Shown here one piece after another: positions 7,029-9,199 of a stretch of DNA of 9,199 bases. The stretch lies in the NCBI GenBank assembly GCA_023393155.1, contig JAEWML010000143.1, positions 1 to 9,199 on the forward strand, read 5' to 3'. Under the pieces are notes generated by a model, which searched no databases, was not told the origin of the DNA, and saw only the letters and a list, made by a program, of their open reading frames with translations. Within the stretch, counting starts at the first letter, position 1. Every line of letters starts with the position of its first letter. This DNA comes from Bacillota bacterium (lineage in GTDB: Bacteria > Bacillota > Clostridia > Oscillospirales > Oscillospiraceae). The position numbers and the translations under genes were made by a program.

Positions 7029-7045
7029 TGTTAAAATTTTTAACA
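7029..7045. promoter_or_regulatory. Perfect 17-bp palindrome upstream of dctP, overlapping a possible extended -10
   Basis: TGTTAAAA (7029-7036) and TTTTAACA (7038-7045) form a perfect palindrome around a single T. Its left half reads TG-T-TAAAAT (7029-7037), which resembles an extended -10 element. A TTGATG at 7015-7020 lies too close to serve as its -35. The palindrome could be a regulator operator overlapping the TRAP promoter. The start of transcription cannot be fixed by eye. Confidence 0.45.
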
Positions 7046-7071
7046 GTTTCGGTAAAAAACGTAACAGTATC
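7040..7071 (+). promoter_or_regulatory. Direct repeat at a 21-base period, candidate site for the AraC-type regulator
   Basis: TTAACAGTTTC (7040-7050) and GTAACAGTATC (7061-7071) match at nine of eleven positions. They share an exact TAACAGT core at 7041 and 7062, exactly 21 bases apart, which is two helical turns. AraC-family regulators commonly bind direct repeats with this period. The site lies 30-60 bases before the dctP start, close to the likely promoter, so whether it would activate or repress depends on the true transcription start. Confidence 0.45.
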
Positions 7072-7100
7072 ACGCAAAATTATAGAGGAGGAAATTGAAT

Positions 7101-8141
7101 ATGAACAAGAATTTGTCCCGCGCCCTGAGCGGAGCCATGTGCGCTCTGATGCTGGCCTCTGTTCTGGCCGGCTGCGGCCAGAAGTCCCCCGCCGGGTCCG
7201 CTTCCGGAAGCGCCGGCGGCGCTGTTGAGCCCCGCGTTCTGAAGCTGTCCCACCACGTGACGGAGGGCGACAGCAACGACGTCCTGTTCAACAAGTTTGC
7301 CGAGTTGGTCAAAGAGAAGACCAACGGCGAGATCGAGATCGACATCTATCCCAATGGACAGTTGTACGGCCAGAAGGACGCGTTGGAGGCCCTGAAGCTG
7401 GGCACGCTGGACCTGGCCATGTCCGACACCGCCCTGTGGGCCAACTATGACCCCGCTTGCGGCGTGCTGGACATGCCCTACATGTTCAAGAGCCGCGAGC
7501 ACGCTATCAAAGTGGCCTCTTCCGACATCATTAACCCCATCAAGGACCGCTTGGTGAGTTCCGCCGGCATCCGCCCCGTTCTTGTGGAGTGCCTGAACTT
7601 CCGCAACGCCCTTGTGAAGGATATGGACGTGGACTCCTTTGAAGATTTCAAGGGCATGAAGATGCGCACCCCTGAGGCGCCCATGACCATCGCCGCCTTT
7701 GAGGCCATCGGCGCCAACCCCATCGTAATTCCCTCCGGCGAGGCTTACACCGCAGTTCAGACCGGCGTCGCCGACGGACTGGAGGGCCACGCCGAGTATA
7801 TGGTTCTGCAAAAGTTCTACGAGGTCGCCAAAAACTATGTGCAGACCCAGCATGTCATGACGTTCACCGCTCTGAACATGAGCGAGAGGGTCTATGAGAC
7901 GCTGACCGATTCCCAGAAGCAGGCGTTTGCGGACGCAAGCACCGAGGCTCTGGCCTATTTCTATGAGTACACCGACAAGCTGTTTGAGGAGAAGTATGCA
8001 GAGTTGGAGGCCGACGGCGTCAAGATCACCGACATCGACCGCGCTCCCTTCGAGGAGGCCTGCGCTCCCTTCATCCAGAAGTTCGTCGCCGACAACAACC
8101 TGCAGGATGTATATAGCGCAATTATGGAGGCTGCTGAGTAA
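7101..8141 (+). CDS. dctP: TRAP transporter solute-binding lipoprotein, DctP family
   Basis: This 346-residue extracellular lipoprotein should capture the substrate, usually an organic acid, and deliver it to the DctQM membrane complex, which imports it using a sodium gradient. The signal peptide ends in a lipobox, LAGC, with the lipidated cysteine at residue 25, followed by a Ser/Gly/Ala-rich linker to about residue 43. The DctP fold (about 46-335) includes ALKLGTLDLAMSD (97-109) and DFKGMKMRTPE (182-192), whose R189 corresponds to the carboxylate-binding arginine of the family. A second Arg, R168, is in FRNAL. The ATG at 7101 is chosen because GAGGAGG (7085-7091) ends nine bases upstream; an in-frame TTG at 7095 would be too close. 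Codons end in C or G far more than in the regulatory genes, suggesting high expression. The substrate is not evident from the sequence. Confidence 0.93.
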   Translation: MNKNLSRALSGAMCALMLASVLAGCGQKSPAGSASGSAGGAVEPRVLKLSHHVTEGDSNDVLFNKFAELVKEKTNGEIEIDIYPNGQLYGQKDALEALKLGTLDLAMSDTALWANYDPACGVLDMPYMFKSREHAIKVASSDIINPIKDRLVSSAGIRPVLVECLNFRNALVKDMDVDSFEDFKGMKMRTPEAPMTIAAFEAIGANPIVIPSGEAYTAVQTGVADGLEGHAEYMVLQKFYEVAKNYVQTQHVMTFTALNMSERVYETLTDSQKQAFADASTEALAYFYEYTDKLFEEKYAELEADGVKITDIDRAPFEEACAPFIQKFVADNNLQDVYSAIMEAAE

Positions 8142-8143
8142 TC

Positions 8144-8632
8144 ATGCTGAACGCAACGAGAAAGCTTACCAACGTATTGGTGACGGCTCTGTTCACCATC
8201 CTGGCAGTCGTCGTGTTCATCCAAGTTATCTTCCGTCAGGTCGGCTTCAGTTTTCCGTATGCGGATGAGCTGTCCCGTTACACGTTTGTGTGGCTGATCT
8301 ATTTGGGTGGCACCATTACCATTCGGAATGGGATGAATATCACCTTTGACGTAATTCTGGATGCGCTGCCCAAGCCCGTCTGGAGGATTGTGTTTACTCT
8401 TGTGAACCTGATTTCCTGCGCCTTTCTGGCCATGGCCACGGTGCTGGGGAGCAACTTGGCGTGGGTCAACCGCGTGCAGAACTCGTCCGTTATGAAGCTG
8501 AACATGGGCGTGGTGATGCTGGCGATTCCGCTGGGCGGCCTGCTGATGCTTTTTGAGCAGATTAGCTTTTATCTCAGAAAAATGAAGGAAGCGAACGCGT
8601 CTTCTGAAGCCGTGGAAGGAGAGGAGAAATAA
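8144..8632 (+). CDS. dctQ: TRAP transporter small membrane subunit, DctQ family
   Basis: This 162-residue integral membrane protein is the four-helix DctQ subunit, which pairs with DctM. Helices are expected at about residues 10-30, 46-61, 82-105 and 120-143. The family motif DELSRYTFVWLIYLGG (41-56) follows the first helix and the conserved charged RNGMNITFDV segment comes next (61-70). The tail is charged and probably cytoplasmic. The ATG lies two bases after the dctP stop, with a GGAGG within the end of dctP (8127-8131) as a somewhat distant ribosome binding site. Three bases separate its stop from the dctM ATG, so the three genes form one transport operon. Confidence 0.92.
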   Translation: MLNATRKLTNVLVTALFTILAVVVFIQVIFRQVGFSFPYADELSRYTFVWLIYLGGTITIRNGMNITFDVILDALPKPVWRIVFTLVNLISCAFLAMATVLGSNLAWVNRVQNSSVMKLNMGVVMLAIPLGGLLMLFEQISFYLRKMKEANASSEAVEGEEK

Positions 8633-8635
8633 GCG

Positions 8636-9199
8636 ATGTTTACAGTTGCATTCGGTTTGTTCTTCCTCCTGCTGCTTCTGGGAGTGCCCATCGCGTTTTC
8701 CATGGGACTGGGATCCGCCATCGCCCTCTTTGTGAGCGGCGCGGTGGACCCCGTGCTGGTGGGACACAAGCTCTTCACCGGCGTCGACTCGTTCAGCCTG
8801 ATGGCGATCCCCTTCTTCATGCTTTCCGGAGAGCTGATGGAGCAGGGCGGCCTGTCCAAGCGGCTGGTGAACCTGTCCTCCTCGCTGATCGGCCATATCA
8901 CCGGCGGCCTGGGCCTGGTGGACATTCTGACCAGCGTGATCTTCGCCGGGATTTCCGGCTCCGCGGCGGCGGATACCGCGGCGGTGGGGAGCATGATGAT
9001 TCCCGGTATGAAAAAGAAGGGATATCCCGGCGGAATGGCGGCCGTGATTCAGGCCTGCGCCGGTTCTCTTGGCCCGATTATCCCTCCCAGCATGACGATG
9101 ATCATCTATTGCTCTTTGACCAACACCTCCATTGCTTCGCTGTTTATGGCGGGTGTGATTCCCGGACTGCTGATTGGCGTGAGCCTCATGGTCCTGACC
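8636..9199 (+). CDS. dctM: TRAP transporter large membrane subunit, DctM family, partial
   Basis: Only the first 188 residues are present because the gene runs off the right edge; DctM proteins are usually about 425 residues. This is the elevator-type transport subunit that moves substrate with sodium ions. Typical DctM motifs are visible: a first helix with LLLLLGVPIAFSMGLG (11-26), IPFFMLSGELMEQGGLSKRL (58-77), the helical-hairpin segment IFAGISGSAAADTAAVGSMM (102-121), and the discontinuous-helix motif GPIIPPS (146-152). The ATG at 8636 follows the dctQ stop by three bases, with GGAGAGGAGAA just upstream as the ribosome binding site. No frame damage was seen up to the window edge. Confidence 0.93.
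   Translation, partial: MFTVAFGLFFLLLLLGVPIAFSMGLGSAIALFVSGAVDPVLVGHKLFTGVDSFSLMAIPFFMLSGELMEQGGLSKRLVNLSSSLIGHITGGLGLVDILTSVIFAGISGSAAADTAAVGSMMIPGMKKKGYPGGMAAVIQACAGSLGPIIPPSMTMIIYCSLTNTSIASLFMAGVIPGLLIGVSLMVLT

Noticed and set aside
7051..7068. A catabolite-responsive (cre) element near AAAAAACGTAACAG
   Set aside because: It keeps the central CG but misses several consensus positions on both sides, so the match is too weak.
7095..7100. A TTG start for dctP six bases upstream of the ATG
   Set aside because: It would leave only three bases after the GAGGAGG ribosome binding site, whereas the ATG at 7101 has nine.
7080..7853. A 257-codon minus-strand open frame
   Set aside because: It is antisense to dctP and reads as a Gly/His/Leu-rich shadow, caused by the codon bias of dctP.

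Overview
The window looks like a piece of a moderately GC-rich Bacillota (Firmicutes) chromosome, most likely from a gut clostridium of the Oscillospiraceae/Flavonifractor type. This is inferred from the Asp23-FakA pair, the Gram-positive-style GGAGG ribosome binding sites, a lipoprotein-type solute-binding protein, and YesM/YesN-type two-component proteins beside a TRAP transporter. No marker gene is present to fix the species.

Layout. (1) Positions 1-1363, minus strand: an Asp23/Gls24-family gene followed 21 bases later by a FakA/YloV-type DAK-domain gene that runs off the left edge. A good promoter (TTGTGC-17-TATAAT) lies upstream of the pair. (2) Positions about 1474-1962: a divergent, mostly non-coding region with a candidate plus-strand promoter (TTGACA-17-TAGAGT) and an approximately 250-base leader containing two GC-rich hairpins. 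(3) Positions 1963-6878, plus strand: a tightly packed five-gene operon. It encodes a flavodoxin-like protein (TTG start), a membrane-anchored sugar-type periplasmic-binding-domain protein, a small 131-residue protein, a YesM/LytS-type sensor histidine kinase, and a YesN-type response regulator with an AraC DNA-binding domain. The last four genes overlap, abut or nearly touch. The operon ends at a perfect 18-bp inverted repeat with a T-rich tail. (4) Positions 7101-9199, plus strand: a TRAP transporter operon with a lipoprotein solute receptor (DctP), the small membrane subunit (DctQ) and the large membrane subunit (DctM, cut by the right edge). Its upstream region has a perfect 17-bp palindrome and an 11-base direct repeat at a 21-base period, which makes it a plausible target of the AraC-type regulator.

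How it probably works. The anchored binding protein would bind a ligand outside the membrane and pass the signal to the kinase. The kinase would phosphorylate the regulator, which would switch on the TRAP genes. Clostridial XylFII-LytS/YesN and staphylococcal HptA-HptS-HptR are established examples of this three-component logic.

The most unusual element is the small protein encoded between the binding protein and the kinase. By eye it aligns along most of its length with the kinase's dimerisation/phosphotransfer domain and the first half of its ATPase domain. It lacks the phospho-accepting histidine motif, the N-box asparagine and the G box. It may be a dedicated pseudokinase subunit of the sensor. 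The ligand and transported substrate cannot be read from the sequence.
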